Part shown: positions 25,464-35,607 of the stretch, in pieces | Position numbering within the stretch: the stretch's first letter is position 1 | How the letters are laid out: each line of letters starts with the position of its first letter | Source: Bradyrhizobium sp. B097 | Lineage (GTDB): Bacteria > Pseudomonadota > Alphaproteobacteria > Rhizobiales > Xanthobacteraceae | Direction of reading: 5' to 3' | Assembly: GCF_038957035.1 (NCBI RefSeq) | Contig: NZ_CP152412.1 | Span: 5,886,501-5,950,500, forward strand | DNA: 64,000 nt | Notes under the pieces: generated by a model | Database searches by the model: none | What the model was told of the DNA's origin: nothing | The model's input: only the letters and a program-made list of their open reading frames with translations | Program-made: the position numbers and the translations under genes

Positions 25464-28421
25464 CTATCCCACGATCGCGTTGAAGACGCGGCGTACCTCG
25501 CTCTGGGTCTCGCGCAGGCGGGCTTCCAGCGCGGAGAAATCCGGCGCGTCGCCGGCTCGCGCCATCACACGCCGCAGATCCTCGCCGGCCGTCTCCGGAT
25601 TGAACTTGCCGGTGACGCACAGCCGCAGGATCTGCGTCAAATCGTGGTAGAGCCGCGCCGCCGAACGCAGGATCTCGGCCTCGGACTGGCCGAGCAGGCC
25701 GAGCTTGGCGGCATGCTCCAGCACTTGCAGCGTCGAGACGCTGAGGATCTCCGGCTTCGCTGAGGCATGCGCGAGTTGCAGATATTGCGCGATGAAATCG
25801 ATGTCGACGAGCCCGCCTGCGGCAAGCTTGAGGTCCCAGACATCGTCCTCGCCCTTCTCCAGCGCGATCGCGCGCCGCATGTCGGCAACGTCGGCCGCGG
25901 TCGACGCCGCATCGCGCGGCCGGGTCAGCACGCTGCGGATGATCGCCTCGATCCTCTCGCGGAATTCCGGCGACGACGAGATCACGCGGGCACGCGTCAG
26001 CGCCATGTGCTCCCAGGTCCACGCCTCGCGTTCCTGGTAGTCGGAAAACGAGTCGATCCGCGAGGCGACCGGACCGGCACGCCCCGACGGCCTCAGCCGC
26101 ATGTCCACTTCATATAGGACGCCGTAATTGGTCCGGGTCGTGAAGGCGCTGATCAGGCGCTGGGTGAAGCGGGCAAAATACTGCGCGCCGTGCAGCGAGC
26201 GCTCGCCGTCGGAGTCCGGCGCCTCGCTGTCGAAATCGTAGAGCAGGATCAAATCGAGGTCGGAGGACGCCGTCATCTCGCGGCTGCCGAGCCGGCCCAT
26301 CGCGACGATCGCGGTCTCCTGCCCCTTGATCCGGCCATATTGCGCGGCGAACTGGTCGGTGACGAGGCCGTGCACGGTGTGCACGATACCCTCGGCGACA
26401 TCGGCAAACGCCGTGCTGGCGTGCTGCGCCGACACCGTGCCCGACAGGATCCGCGTGCCGATCAGGAACAGACTCTCCTGGCCGAACAGCCTCAGACGAT
26501 CGAGGAAGTCCTCATAGGACGAGGCGTCCTGCAGCGTGGCGGCAAGCCGCTCCGACAGCTCCTTCTTGTCCGGCATCGCGCCGAAGAAGCGTGGATCGAC
26601 CAGGCCGTCCATGATCTGCGGCTGCCGCGCCAGCATGTCGCCGAGCCGCGGCGCGGCACCGAGGATCAGCGCCACCAGCGCGACGAAATCGCGGTTCTGG
26701 CTGAGCAGCGAGATCAGCCGCCCGCCCCGCTGCAGCGCGCCCAGGAAACGGTCGAATGCCGTGACAGCATCGTCGGGCTCCTCGGCATCCGCGAGGCCGT
26801 CGATCAGGCCGGGAATGAACTCGAGGAACGCCGCGCGCGTCGCTTCCACGCGGAGCGCGCGATAATCACCCTCGATCCATTGCTGCACGGTGCCGGCGAC
26901 CATGACCGGCTTCTTGAAGCCGAGACTGGCGAGATGCTCGATCAGGCGACCGTCTTCGGGGCCCGCCCCGTAGTCGACATCCGGCAGCTTCGCGCTCCCG
27001 GTCGGATCGTCGCCCTCGAACAGCTTGCCGTAATGGTTCTGCACGATCTTGAGCTGGCCGAGCAGATCCCTGGCGAAGGCCTCGCGATTCTCGTAGCCGA
27101 AGAAATGCGCAAAGCGCTCGACTGCTTCAGGCTCCTCGGGCAGCGAATGGGTCTGCTCGTCGGCGATCATCTGCAGCCGGTGCTCGACCCTGCGCAGGAA
27201 TTCGTAGGCCGTGGTCAGCTCGTCGCGCGCCTCGAAGGTGATCCAGTTGCTCTCGGCGAGCACATTGAGCGCCTCCAGCGTCGGCCGCACCCGCAACTCC
27301 GGATGGCGGCCGCCGGCGATTAGCTGCTGGGTCTGGGCGAAGAACTCGATCTCACGGATGCCGCCGCGGCCGACCTTGACGTTGTGGCCCTCGACCGAGA
27401 TCTCGCTCTGGCCGCGATAGGTCTGCATCTGCCGCTTCATGTCGTGGACGTCGGCCAGCGCGGCAAAGTCGAGATGCTTGCGCCAGACGAACGGCGCGAG
27501 CTCGCCGATCAGCGCCTCGCCGGCCCTGGGATCGCCGGCACAGGGCCGCGCCTTGATCATCGCGGCGCGCTCCCAGGTGCGCCCCTCGCGCTCGTAGTAA
27601 TGTAAGGCCGCGTCGGTCGAGATCGCGACCTGGGTCGAGGCCGGGTCCGGACGCAGCCTGAGATCGACCCGGAACACGTAGCCCTCGCCCGAGCGCTGCT
27701 GCAGCATCCGCGCCATCGCCTGGGTGACGCGGACGAAGAACGGCTGCGGCTCGATATCCTCGGCGAGCGAGGTGGCCGTGCGATCGAAGAACACGATCAG
27801 GTCGATGTCGCTGGAATAGTTCAGCTCGCCCGCGCCCATCTTGCCCATCGCAAGCACGATCAGGCCCGAGCCCGCTTCCGGATGCTCGGGATCCACGGCA
27901 GTCATGCGGCCGCGGGCGATCTCCTGCAGGAACAAATATCGCAGCGCCGACTGCACCGAATTCACCGCAATGTCGGTCAGCGCCGCCGTCACCCGCATCA
28001 CCGGCCAGACGCCGCCGATGTCGCACAGCGCGATCATCAGCGCGGCCTCCGCCTTCATGCGGCGAAGCAGAACCATCACGTCGGCCTCGCTGCCGGCGGC
28101 GAGCACGTCGCGCGAGGTGGTCTCGATCAGATCAGCCAGATGCGACTCCGGGTCGCATGACAGGATCCGGATCAGCCGGGCGGCATCAGCCCGCGCGAGC
28201 TCGAACAGATAGGGCGAGAATTCGGCAATGCCGCGCAGGATGTCCCGTGCGAATGGGTGCTCCAGCAGCGCCGCGAGCGCAGCCGATTGCGCCGGCTCGA
28301 GCTCGGCGAACCAGTCGGTCAGGCGCTGATCGGCGGATACGGAAACGGCGACACGCGGTCCGTCCGCGAACCGCGCGGCCAGATGGTGTCGATCCGCGTT
28401 TCCCGGCGCGGCGGCATTCAT
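25464..28421 (-). CDS. glnE: bifunctional glutamine synthetase adenylyltransferase/deadenylylase
   Basis: 985 residues, full-length GlnE. There are two nucleotidyltransferase domains. The N-terminal one has ELNYSSDIDLIVFFD (deadenylylating type), and the C-terminal one has MTASSDLDLILLYDFDSE (adenylylating type), each with the Gly-Ser and Asp-x-Asp metal site. Helical GlnD_UR_UTase-like regulatory domains lie between and after them. It adds or removes AMP on glutamine synthetase in response to PII state. The start codon overlaps the stop of the sensor kinase gene (ATGA), so glnE is translationally coupled to a two-component system. Confidence 0.95.
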   Translation of the reverse strand: MNAAAPGNADRHHLAARFADGPRVAVSVSADQRLTDWFAELEPAQSAALAALLEHPFARDILRGIAEFSPYLFELARADAARLIRILSCDPESHLADLIETTSRDVLAAGSEADVMVLLRRMKAEAALMIALCDIGGVWPVMRVTAALTDIAVNSVQSALRYLFLQEIARGRMTAVDPEHPEAGSGLIVLAMGKMGAGELNYSSDIDLIVFFDRTATSLAEDIEPQPFFVRVTQAMARMLQQRSGEGYVFRVDLRLRPDPASTQVAISTDAALHYYEREGRTWERAAMIKARPCAGDPRAGEALIGELAPFVWRKHLDFAALADVHDMKRQMQTYRGQSEISVEGHNVKVGRGGIREIEFFAQTQQLIAGGRHPELRVRPTLEALNVLAESNWITFEARDELTTAYEFLRRVEHRLQMIADEQTHSLPEEPEAVERFAHFFGYENREAFARDLLGQLKIVQNHYGKLFEGDDPTGSAKLPDVDYGAGPEDGRLIEHLASLGFKKPVMVAGTVQQWIEGDYRALRVEATRAAFLEFIPGLIDGLADAEEPDDAVTAFDRFLGALQRGGRLISLLSQNRDFVALVALILGAAPRLGDMLARQPQIMDGLVDPRFFGAMPDKKELSERLAATLQDASSYEDFLDRLRLFGQESLFLIGTRILSGTVSAQHASTAFADVAEGIVHTVHGLVTDQFAAQYGRIKGQETAIVAMGRLGSREMTASSDLDLILLYDFDSEAPDSDGERSLHGAQYFARFTQRLISAFTTRTNYGVLYEVDMRLRPSGRAGPVASRIDSFSDYQEREAWTWEHMALTRARVISSSPEFRERIEAIIRSVLTRPRDAASTAADVADMRRAIALEKGEDDVWDLKLAAGGLVDIDFIAQYLQLAHASAKPEILSVSTLQVLEHAAKLGLLGQSEAEILRSAARLYHDLTQILRLCVTGKFNPETAGEDLRRVMARAGDAPDFSALEARLRETQSEVRRVFNAIVG

Positions 28422-29872
28422 GCCGCCTTCTGTGGCACATCCTGCGTTTGAGCCGCAAGCCTGTCACTGCCGCCCGCCCGCGCCGGCAGCACCAGGGTGG
28501 CCACCAGCCCCGGATGGGCATCGCCAAGCCGCAGCTCGCCGCCGTGGAGCGTGGCAACCGCCGAGGCCAGGCTGAGGCCGAGACCGGAACCGGGTAAGGT
28601 GCGGCTCGCCTCGAGCCGGACGAAGCGCTCCACCGCGTGCTTGCGGTCACCCTCGGGGATGCCCGGACCGTGGTCGGTGACGCTGAGCAGAACCTGATCG
28701 CCCTCGCGCCGGGCCTCGATCAGGATCTCCCGCGCATCGGCCTTCATCGGCTCCACGCCCGGTTCGGGCTTGCCATATTTGATGGCGTTCTCGACCAGGT
28801 TGGCGACCGCCTGGCTGATCAATTCGCGGTTGCCGTGAATCGGCGCCGGCGCGGTCTTCACCTGCAGCGTCATGCCGTCGTCCTCGGCGAGCGGCTCGTA
28901 CAATTCGTGGATGCCGTTGGCGACGTCGGCGCCGTCGAAATCGTCCATGTTGCCGCGCGCCTGGCCGGACTCGGCGCGCGCGATCATCAGCAGCGCGTTG
29001 AAGGTGCGGATCAAGCCGTCAGACTCTTCGATCGTCCGCTCCAGCGCCGCGCGATAGTCGGCCTCGGAGCCCGACCGCGCCAGCGCCTCCTCGGCGCGGT
29101 TGCGCAGCCGCGTCAGCGGAGTCTTGAGGTCATGGGCGATGTTGTCGGAGACCTCCTTCAGCCCGGTCATCAGCGCCTCGATGCGCTCCAGCATGACATT
29201 GAGATTTTCCGCGAGACGGTCGAGCTCGTCGCCGCTGCGGCCGACCGGCAGCCGGCCGGACAGATCGCCCGCCATGATGCGTTTGGTGGTGCCGGTCATG
29301 GCGTCGATCCGGCGCAGCACGCGGCGCGCGACGAAGATGCCGCCACCGATGCCGAGCACGACGACGACGAGGATCGACCATTGCGCGGCCTTGGCGACGA
29401 TGCCGAACAGCCGCCGCCGCTCCTCGAGGTCGCGCCCGACCAGGAGGCGGAATCCGTTGTCCATCTCGGTGACCCGCACCAGCGCGCGGTGATCGGTCTT
29501 GTCCTGGTCGTCGAACCGGCGATAGGCGGTCTCGCTCCAGCCCTGGATGCTCATTACCCCAGGCGCCAGCGAGCCGACATTGCCGGCCAGCGCCTGCCCG
29601 TTCGGCGCCGTCAAGAGATAGAGGTTGGCGCCCGGCCGCAGCGCACGATTGCCCATGGTGGTCAGCAGGCCGTGCAGGCCGCGACGGTTATAGATGGCGG
29701 TGATCTCGCCGATCTCGACGTTGACGGTGGTCGTGATCTGCTCGGTGATCAGCCGTCGCGTGTTCCAGGCGAAATAAGCCAGCAGCGAGGCGGCAAACAG
29801 CGCGAACAGGAACAGGTAGACCAGCGTCAGCCGAAACGCCGTGGTCCGGATCAGTTTACCGAATGCCGTCAC
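28418..29872 (-). CDS. HAMP-domain sensor histidine kinase of the degP/glnE region
   Basis: 484 residues. Membrane helices at about 13-35 and 166-186 enclose a periplasmic domain of about 130 residues. HAMP follows (RRVLRRIDAMTGTTKRIMAGDLSGRLP), then HisKA with SDNIAHDLKTPLTRLRNRAEE and HATPase with DHGPGIPEGDR and GSGLGLSLASAVATLHGG. It is the classical EnvZ-like organisation. It overlaps the response regulator by 17 nt and glnE by 4 nt. The protease gene degP lies upstream but is separated by a terminator. The signal is unknown; an envelope signal is suggested by the domain layout only. Confidence 0.88.
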   Translation of the reverse strand: MTAFGKLIRTTAFRLTLVYLFLFALFAASLLAYFAWNTRRLITEQITTTVNVEIGEITAIYNRRGLHGLLTTMGNRALRPGANLYLLTAPNGQALAGNVGSLAPGVMSIQGWSETAYRRFDDQDKTDHRALVRVTEMDNGFRLLVGRDLEERRRLFGIVAKAAQWSILVVVVLGIGGGIFVARRVLRRIDAMTGTTKRIMAGDLSGRLPVGRSGDELDRLAENLNVMLERIEALMTGLKEVSDNIAHDLKTPLTRLRNRAEEALARSGSEADYRAALERTIEESDGLIRTFNALLMIARAESGQARGNMDDFDGADVANGIHELYEPLAEDDGMTLQVKTAPAPIHGNRELISQAVANLVENAIKYGKPEPGVEPMKADAREILIEARREGDQVLLSVTDHGPGIPEGDRKHAVERFVRLEASRTLPGSGLGLSLASAVATLHGGELRLGDAHPGLVATLVLPARAGGSDRLAAQTQDVPQKAA

Positions 29873-30536
29873 GGATCATATACCCCGCGCCGCGGATGGT
29901 ATGCAGCAGCGGCCGCTCGAAGCCTTTGTCGATCTTGGAGCGCAGCCGCGAGATGTGGACGTCGATGACGTTGGTCTGCGGATCGAAATGATAGTCCCAG
30001 ACGTTCTCGAGCAGCATGGTGCGCGTCACCACCTGGCCTGCATGCTTCATCAGATATTCGAGCAGGCGGAATTCGCGCGGCTGCAAGGTCAGCTCATCCT
30101 TGCCGCGGGCGACGCGATGCGACAGCCGGTCGAGCTCGAGGTCGCCGACGCGGTAGGTGGTCTCCTCGGCCGGCCCGACATTGCGCCGCGATAGCACCTC
30201 GACGCGCGCGAGCAGCTCGGCGAAGGAATAGGGTTTCGGCAGATAGTCGTCGCCGCCGGCGCGCAGGCCCTTGATGCGGTCGTCGACCTGGCCAAGCGCC
30301 GAGAGGATCAGGACCGGCGTCCGGTTGCCCTTGTCGCGCAGAATGCCGATCAGCGACAGGCCGTCCCGCTTCGGCAACATGCGATCCACAACCAGCACGT
30401 CGTAGTCGCCGGTCTCCGCCATCGACAGGCCTTCCTCACCGTCGGAGGCGAGATCGGCGATATAGCCGACTTCACGGAATGCCTTGACCAGATAGTCGGC
30501 TGACTCGCGGTCGTCTTCGATGATCAGGATGCGCAT
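29856..30536 (-). CDS. OmpR-family response regulator
   Basis: 226 residues: receiver domain with acidic pair (Glu7, Asp8, Asp9), phospho-Asp51 in VLVVDRMLPKRDG and Lys in YLPKPYSF, then a winged-helix DNA-binding domain (LTLQPREFRLLEYLMKHAGQVVTRTMLLENVW, ending RGAGYMI). The frame is open 60 codons upstream of ATG 30536, but MRILIIEDD is the normal beginning of the family. It is the partner of the kinase that overlaps its 3' end by 17 nt. Confidence 0.9.
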   Translation of the reverse strand: MRILIIEDDRESADYLVKAFREVGYIADLASDGEEGLSMAETGDYDVLVVDRMLPKRDGLSLIGILRDKGNRTPVLILSALGQVDDRIKGLRAGGDDYLPKPYSFAELLARVEVLSRRNVGPAEETTYRVGDLELDRLSHRVARGKDELTLQPREFRLLEYLMKHAGQVVTRTMLLENVWDYHFDPQTNVIDVHISRLRSKIDKGFERPLLHTIRGAGYMIRDGIR

Positions 30537-30631
30537 TTGCGGAGCGGTTGCGGTCACGGGAATGGGCCCTCTGTCAGCATGGCGCGGCCGGCCTGCACAT
30601 GCAAGACGACCGCGAATATTCCGGATTGTCT

Positions 30632-30669
30632 GAAAAAAGTGGGCGGTGAAGCTGGGGGACCTCACCGCC
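30632..30669 (-). terminator. intrinsic terminator after degP
   Basis: On the minus strand GGGCGGTGA and TCACCGCCC form a perfect 9-bp stem around 12 nt, followed by AC and six T. It lies about 130 bp after the degP stop, within the 265-bp gap before the response regulator. Confidence 0.82.
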
Positions 30670-30801
30670 CTGAGACCTTCCGACAGAGGGGGGCATATTC
30701 CATCGAAAGGCAGCATAGGGAGCGAGCAAGGGGCCCGCCCCCCGGAACGCGCCGTCGGCGGGGGCGACTAATGCCGGCGACGCGTCCCAACTCATAGATA
30801 G

Positions 30802-32391
30802 TTATCCCTTGGCCAGCGGCACTGCCACAAAGCGCGACGAACCGCCGCTCTTCACGCGCATGAGAACGCTGTTCTTGTTGTCACTGCGCGCCGCGGTGAT
30901 CGCATCACGCACCTCACCGGCGGTGCCGACGGTCTTGCCGGCGACCTCGAGGATCACGTCGCCTTCCTTGAAGCCCCGCTCAGCGGCAGCACTCTTGGGA
31001 TCGACTTCGGTCACGACCACGCCTTCCTTGCCGGCGCCGGCCACGCTGTTGGCAGGTGCCACAGTGAGGCCCAGCTTCGGCACGTCGGTGCCGCGGGACG
31101 AATTGCCCTTGTCACCGTTGTTGTCGGTGTCAGCTTTGGCTTCCAGGGTGTTCGGCAACTGGCCGAGCGTCAGGTTGACGGTCTTGTCCTGCCCCTTGTG
31201 CAGCACGTTCAGCTTCACGGCATTGCCGGGCGCGAGGCCGCCGATGGTGCGGGCGAGTTCGCGCGCATCCTTCACCGGCTCGCCATTGACGGCGGTGATG
31301 ACGTCACCGGATTCGATGCCGGCCTTGGCCGCGGGGCCGTTGGCCTGCGGTTCGGCAACCAGCGCGCCTTCCGCCTTCTTCATGCCGAGGCTGTCGGCGA
31401 TGTCGGAGGTCACCGGCTGGATCTGGACGCCGATCCAGCCACGGCTGACCGAGCCCTTGTCCTTCAGCTGGGCAACGACGCTCTTGACGGTCTGGGCCGG
31501 GATCGAGAACGCGATGCCGACGCTGCCGCCGGACGGCGAGTAGATCGCAGTGTTGACGCCCATCACCTCACCGGACACGTCGAACGCCGGGCCGCCCGAA
31601 TTGCCCTTGTTCACGGGCGCATCGATCTGGATGAAATCGTCATACGGGCCGTTGCCGATGTCGCGGCCGGAGGCGGAGACGATGCCCGCGGTCACGGTAC
31701 CGCCGAGGCCGAAGGGATTGCCGACCGCCAGCACCCAGTCGCCGATACGCGGCTTGGTGTCGGAAAGCTTGGCAAACTGGAAGTTGGAGCCGCCGTCGAC
31801 CTTGATCAGCGCGAGATCGGTGCGCGGATCGGTGCCGATCACCTTGGCGGAATAGGTCTTGCCGTCATCGGTCGTGACTTCGACCTTATCGGCGCCGTCG
31901 ACGACGTGATTGTTGGTCACGGCGAAGCCGTCAGCCGAGATGAAGAAGCCGGAGCCCTGGCCCGTCACCACGCCACCGCCACGCGGTCCACCGCGCAGAC
32001 CCGGGGGCAAGCCATCCGGACCGCCGAAGCGGCGGAAGAAGCGCTCCATCGGCGAACCCGGCTGGAACGGCGAATCGTCATTGTTGTTGCTGTCGTCCTT
32101 CGCGACCTTCTCGCGAATGTTGACCTTGACCGAGATCACCGACGGCTTCACGCGCTCGACGATGTCGGCAAACCCGACCGGCTGCTGAACCTTCTTGACC
32201 TCGTTATTGACCTGCGCATGCGCGGGGGTCGTGAACAGGTCGGCCGGGTTGTGGGTGGGGCTGAAGCCGTAGGTGGCGGCACCGAGGCCGGCCACGACCG
32301 ACGCCATCAGCGCGAGTTTGCGGGCAGAGAACAGCGAGCGCTTCGGCGCCTTGTAGGACGGAAGGGTCGAGAGGTCGGGACGGTCGGTCAT
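30802..32391 (-). CDS. degP: DegP/DegQ-type periplasmic serine protease
   Basis: 529 residues. An N-terminal membrane or signal segment (KLALMASVVAGLGAATYGF) is followed by the trypsin-like domain with catalytic His162 (TNNHVVDG), Asp192 (RTDLALI) and Ser265 (NKGNSGGPAF), then two PDZ domains (about 300-390 and 435-525, with GDVITAVNGEPV and GDVILEVAGKTV). A Gly/Pro-rich and Asn/Asp-rich loop lies before the catalytic core. It degrades misfolded envelope proteins. It lies 171 bp downstream of ccmH on the same strand and is closed by its own terminator. Confidence 0.93.
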   Translation of the reverse strand: MTDRPDLSTLPSYKAPKRSLFSARKLALMASVVAGLGAATYGFSPTHNPADLFTTPAHAQVNNEVKKVQQPVGFADIVERVKPSVISVKVNIREKVAKDDSNNNDDSPFQPGSPMERFFRRFGGPDGLPPGLRGGPRGGGVVTGQGSGFFISADGFAVTNNHVVDGADKVEVTTDDGKTYSAKVIGTDPRTDLALIKVDGGSNFQFAKLSDTKPRIGDWVLAVGNPFGLGGTVTAGIVSASGRDIGNGPYDDFIQIDAPVNKGNSGGPAFDVSGEVMGVNTAIYSPSGGSVGIAFSIPAQTVKSVVAQLKDKGSVSRGWIGVQIQPVTSDIADSLGMKKAEGALVAEPQANGPAAKAGIESGDVITAVNGEPVKDARELARTIGGLAPGNAVKLNVLHKGQDKTVNLTLGQLPNTLEAKADTDNNGDKGNSSRGTDVPKLGLTVAPANSVAGAGKEGVVVTEVDPKSAAAERGFKEGDVILEVAGKTVGTAGEVRDAITAARSDNKNSVLMRVKSGGSSRFVAVPLAKG

Positions 32392-32562
32392 GTCTTGAGA
32401 TCTCCAGGGCCAGAATCATTCGGTGCCGGGGCGAGCACCTGATGCGCCTGAACATGGGGTCATCAGCCTTACGGCGCGCTGGCTGCGGAATTAAACTTTG
32501 GTAATTGAGCGGACCCGTGCTGCGGCAGAATAGCGCGGGCAAATTAAGGGCTTAGAAAGGAA

Positions 32563-33069
32563 CTAAAGCGGCTTGTCCGGCGCGGATTCGGCCGCCAGCA
32601 GCCGTTCCAGGCGCGCCTCTTCGTCGGGCGTCAGCCCTGGGGCGGAATCGCCCTCGCCGGGGTGCGGATTTGCCTTGCGGCGGCCGAGGCGCCAGAGCGC
32701 GAAACCGCCCAGCAAAAGCGCCAGCGGCGGGGTCAGCCACAGCACAAGCGTATGCTCGTTGAGGCGCGGCTTCAGCAGCACGAATTCGCCGTAGCGGGCC
32801 ACCAGGAAATCGATCACCTGGCGGTCGCTGTCGCCGGCCGAGATCCGCTCGCGCACCAGGAGGCGGAGGTCGCGCGCCAGCGGCGCCTCCGAATCGTCGA
32901 TCGACTGGTTCTGGCAAACCATGCAGCGCAGTTCCTTGGAGAGCTCGCGCGCCCTCGCCTCCTTCGCCGGGTCCGCCATGATCTCGTCGGGCAGCACGGC
33001 CCGGGCGGGCATCGCACCGAGCACCAGGGTCGCCGCAAGCGCGGCGGCTGCAAGGGCGCGCGACCGCAT
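32563..33069 (-). CDS. ccmH: cytochrome c maturation protein CcmH (CycL)
   Basis: 168 residues. Signal peptide (LAAAALAATLVLGAMPARA), then the redox motif Cys49-Met-Val-Cys52 in LRCMVCQNQSIDDSEAPLA, then one membrane anchor (LVLWLTPPLALLLGGFALW). It keeps apocytochrome c cysteines reduced for heme attachment. The ATG at 33069 overlaps the CcmF stop by one base. The long in-frame extension upstream is out of phase with CcmF and not real. The C-terminal cytoplasmic tail is Glu/Pro-rich. It is the last gene of the ccmIEFH block. Confidence 0.93.
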   Translation of the reverse strand: MRSRALAAAALAATLVLGAMPARAVLPDEIMADPAKEARARELSKELRCMVCQNQSIDDSEAPLARDLRLLVRERISAGDSDRQVIDFLVARYGEFVLLKPRLNEHTLVLWLTPPLALLLGGFALWRLGRRKANPHPGEGDSAPGLTPDEEARLERLLAAESAPDKPL

Positions 33070-35054
33070 CACTCGGCCGCCTGCAAGGCGCGCGCCGCTG
33101 CTTTGGCCGGCTTCGGCGCACCGACCCGCAAGCGGCGGTCGGACAGCGACAGCAAGCCGCCGAAGGCCATCAGCACCGGCCCCCACCAGATCATCAGCAC
33201 CAGCGGCTTGTGATAGATCCGCACCGCGATCGCACCGTCGGCCGAGGTATCGCCGAGCGAGATATAGAGCTGACTCGCACCGCGGGTCAGCAGCGCGGCC
33301 TCGGTCGTCGAAGCGCCGCGGGTCGTGAAGTTGCGCTTCGACGGGGTCATCACGCTGACCTTCTCGCCGTCCCGCGTCACGGTGAATTGCGCGACCATCT
33401 CGCGGAAATTCGGCCCCTGCCGCGGATTCAGGCCGTCGAGCCGCAGCTCGTAGCCGGCGACCTTGGCGACGTCGTCCGGCTTCATGGAACCGATATATTC
33501 GCTGTTCCAGGTGGTCTCGCAGACGATTCCGATCAGTGCGACGCCGAGGCCGGCATGCGCGAAGACCGTGCCCCAGGTCGCCCGCGGCAGGCCGCGTGCG
33601 CGGCGCAGCGAGAGCGACAGCGGAATCCGGAACAGGGCGATGCGTTCGGCGAGATCGCACAGCGCGCCCATGATCACGAAGGCCGCAAGCCCGATCGCGA
33701 GCGGCGCCAGCGTCGCGCCGCCATAGGTCCACGCAAACACCACCGCGATCGCAACCAGCGCGACGATGCCGGCGACCATCAGCCGCTGCGCGGCGCCGAG
33801 CAGGTCGCCGCGTTTCCAGGCCAGTAGCGGCCCGAATGGCACCGCGAGCAACAGCGGCACGAACAGCGGCGCGAAGGTGAAATTGAAGAACGGCGCGCCG
33901 ACCGAGATCTTCTCGCCGGTCAAGACCTCAAGCGCCAGCGGATACAGCGTGCCGATGAACACCGTCGCGCAGGCGGTGGTGAGCAGCAAATTGTTGAGCA
34001 CCAGCGCGCCTTCGCGCGAGATCGGCGCGAACAGCCCGCCCTGCTTCAGCGCCGGCGCGCGCCAGGCATAAAGCGAAAGGCTGCCGCCGATGAAGACGAA
34101 CAGGATCAGCAGGATGAAGACGCCGCGGGTCGGATCGGTGGCGAAGGCGTGGACCGACGTCAGCACGCCGGAGCGCACTAGGAAGGTGCCGAGCAGCGAT
34201 AGCGAAAACGTCAGGATCGACAGCAGCACGGTCCAGACCTTCAGCGCGTTGCGCTTCTCCATCACCAGCGCCGAATGCAGCAGCGCGGTGCCGGCCAGCC
34301 ACGGCATCAGCGAGGCGTTCTCGACCGGATCCCAGAACCACCAGCCGCCCCAGCCGAGCTCGTAATAGGCCCAGTAGGAGCCCATCGCGATGCCGAGCGT
34401 CAGGAAGATCCACGCCATCAGCGTCCACGGCCGCACCCAGCGCGCCCAGGCGGCGTCAATCCGCCCTTCGAGCAGCGCCGCCACCGCGAACGAGAACGAG
34501 ATCGAGAACCCGACATAGCCGAGATAGAGCATCGGCGGATGCACCGCGAGGCCGATGTCCTGCAGCACCGGATTGAGGTCGCGTCCCTCGATCGGCGGAT
34601 TGGCGATGCGCAGGAACGGGTTCGAGGTGATCAGGATGAACAGGTAGAAGGCGCTGGCGACCCAAGCCTGCACCGCCAGCACATGCGCGCGCAGCGACAG
34701 CGGCAGGTTGTTGCCGAAGGCGGCGACGAGGCCGCCGAACAGCGCCAGGATCGACACCCACAGCAGCATCGACCCTTCATGGTTTCCCCACACGCCGGTG
34801 ATCTTGTAGAGCAGCGGCTTCAGCGAATGCGAATTCTCGAAGACATTGGCGACCGAGAAATCTGAGGTGACGTGCAGCGTCACCAGCGCCGCGAACGACG
34901 CCGCGACGAACAGCAATTGGGCGAGCGCGGTCGAGCGCGCGACGTTCATCAACGCCGCATCGCGCCAGCGCGCGCCGACGATCGGCACGATCGACTGGAT
35001 CAGCGCGAGCGCCAGCGCGAGCACCAGGGCATAATGTCCGCTTTCGGCGATCAC
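33069..35054 (-). CDS. ccmF: cytochrome c heme lyase subunit CcmF (CycK)
   Basis: 661 residues with about 15 membrane helices. The tryptophan-rich heme-handling motif is [18 protein letters not shown] (near residues 228-245), with conserved His residues in neighbouring periplasmic loops ([13 protein letters not shown]). With CcmH and CcmI it transfers heme from CcmE to apocytochrome c. The start codon is GTG (35054) and overlaps the stop of ccmE (GTGA). Confidence 0.95.
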   Translation of the reverse strand: MIAESGHYALVLALALALIQSIVPIVGARWRDAALMNVARSTALAQLLFVAASFAALVTLHVTSDFSVANVFENSHSLKPLLYKITGVWGNHEGSMLLWVSILALFGGLVAAFGNNLPLSLRAHVLAVQAWVASAFYLFILITSNPFLRIANPPIEGRDLNPVLQDIGLAVHPPMLYLGYVGFSISFSFAVAALLEGRIDAAWARWVRPWTLMAWIFLTLGIAMGSYWAYYELGWGGWWFWDPVENASLMPWLAGTALLHSALVMEKRNALKVWTVLLSILTFSLSLLGTFLVRSGVLTSVHAFATDPTRGVFILLILFVFIGGSLSLYAWRAPALKQGGLFAPISREGALVLNNLLLTTACATVFIGTLYPLALEVLTGEKISVGAPFFNFTFAPLFVPLLLAVPFGPLLAWKRGDLLGAAQRLMVAGIVALVAIAVVFAWTYGGATLAPLAIGLAAFVIMGALCDLAERIALFRIPLSLSLRRARGLPRATWGTVFAHAGLGVALIGIVCETTWNSEYIGSMKPDDVAKVAGYELRLDGLNPRQGPNFREMVAQFTVTRDGEKVSVMTPSKRNFTTRGASTTEAALLTRGASQLYISLGDTSADGAIAVRIYHKPLVLMIWWGPVLMAFGGLLSLSDRRLRVGAPKPAKAAARALQAAE

Positions 35055-35548
35055 CGCATCGCTCCCTGGGTCGGCGCCGCGGAGGCGCTCGGCATGCTGT
35101 TCGGCTTGGCGCCGTAATCGTCCTTCCAGTGGCCCTGCTTCTTCAGGGCGTCGGCGACGTCCTTCGGCATGTAGGTCTCGTCATGCTTGGCGAGCACGGT
35201 GTCGGCGCGGAACACGCCGTCCGCATCGAGCGCGCCTTCGGCAACCACGCCCTGCCCCTCGCGGAACAGATCCGGCAGGATGCCCTTGTAGGCGACCGGC
35301 AGCGTCGCGCCGCCGTCGCCGACGGTGAAGGTCACCGCGAGGTTGTCGCCGCGCTTGAGCGAGCCCTGTTCGACCAGGCCGCCGAGGCGGAAACGCTTGC
35401 CCGGACCGAGATGCTTTTCGGCGACCATCGAGGGCGTCGAGAAGAACACGATGGAATCGCGCAGCGCATTCAGCACCAGGCCCGCGGCGATCGCGAGCAC
35501 GACGAGCGCGCAGCCGATCAGTGTCAAACGCCGTTGCTTCCTGGTCAT
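35051..35548 (-). CDS. ccmE: cytochrome c maturation heme chaperone CcmE (CycJ)
   Basis: 165 residues. One N-terminal membrane anchor ([19 protein letters not shown]) and a periplasmic beta-barrel with the covalent heme-binding His122 and Tyr126 in [10 protein letters not shown]. The C-terminal tail is flexible ([14 protein letters not shown]). It receives heme from CcmC and hands it to CcmF. It lies 59 bp after ccmI. Confidence 0.94.
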   Translation of the reverse strand: MTRKQRRLTLIGCALVVLAIAAGLVLNALRDSIVFFSTPSMVAEKHLGPGKRFRLGGLVEQGSLKRGDNLAVTFTVGDGGATLPVAYKGILPDLFREGQGVVAEGALDADGVFRADTVLAKHDETYMPKDVADALKKQGHWKDDYGAKPNSMPSASAAPTQGAMR

Positions 35549-35607
35549 GGTGCTTCCTTGCGCATGACGTCCGCCGAAAACCGCTGCACATGTTTCGGCA
35601 TCATGCG

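Noticed and set aside
28637..29968. 443-codon open frame opposite the HAMP sensor kinase
   Set aside because: Antisense to a gene with complete HAMP, HisKA and HATPase motifs; no ribosome site.
32563..33732. 389-codon frame containing ccmH with a long N-terminal extension
   Set aside because: The extension overlaps ccmF in another phase; ccmH proper starts with a signal peptide at 33069.
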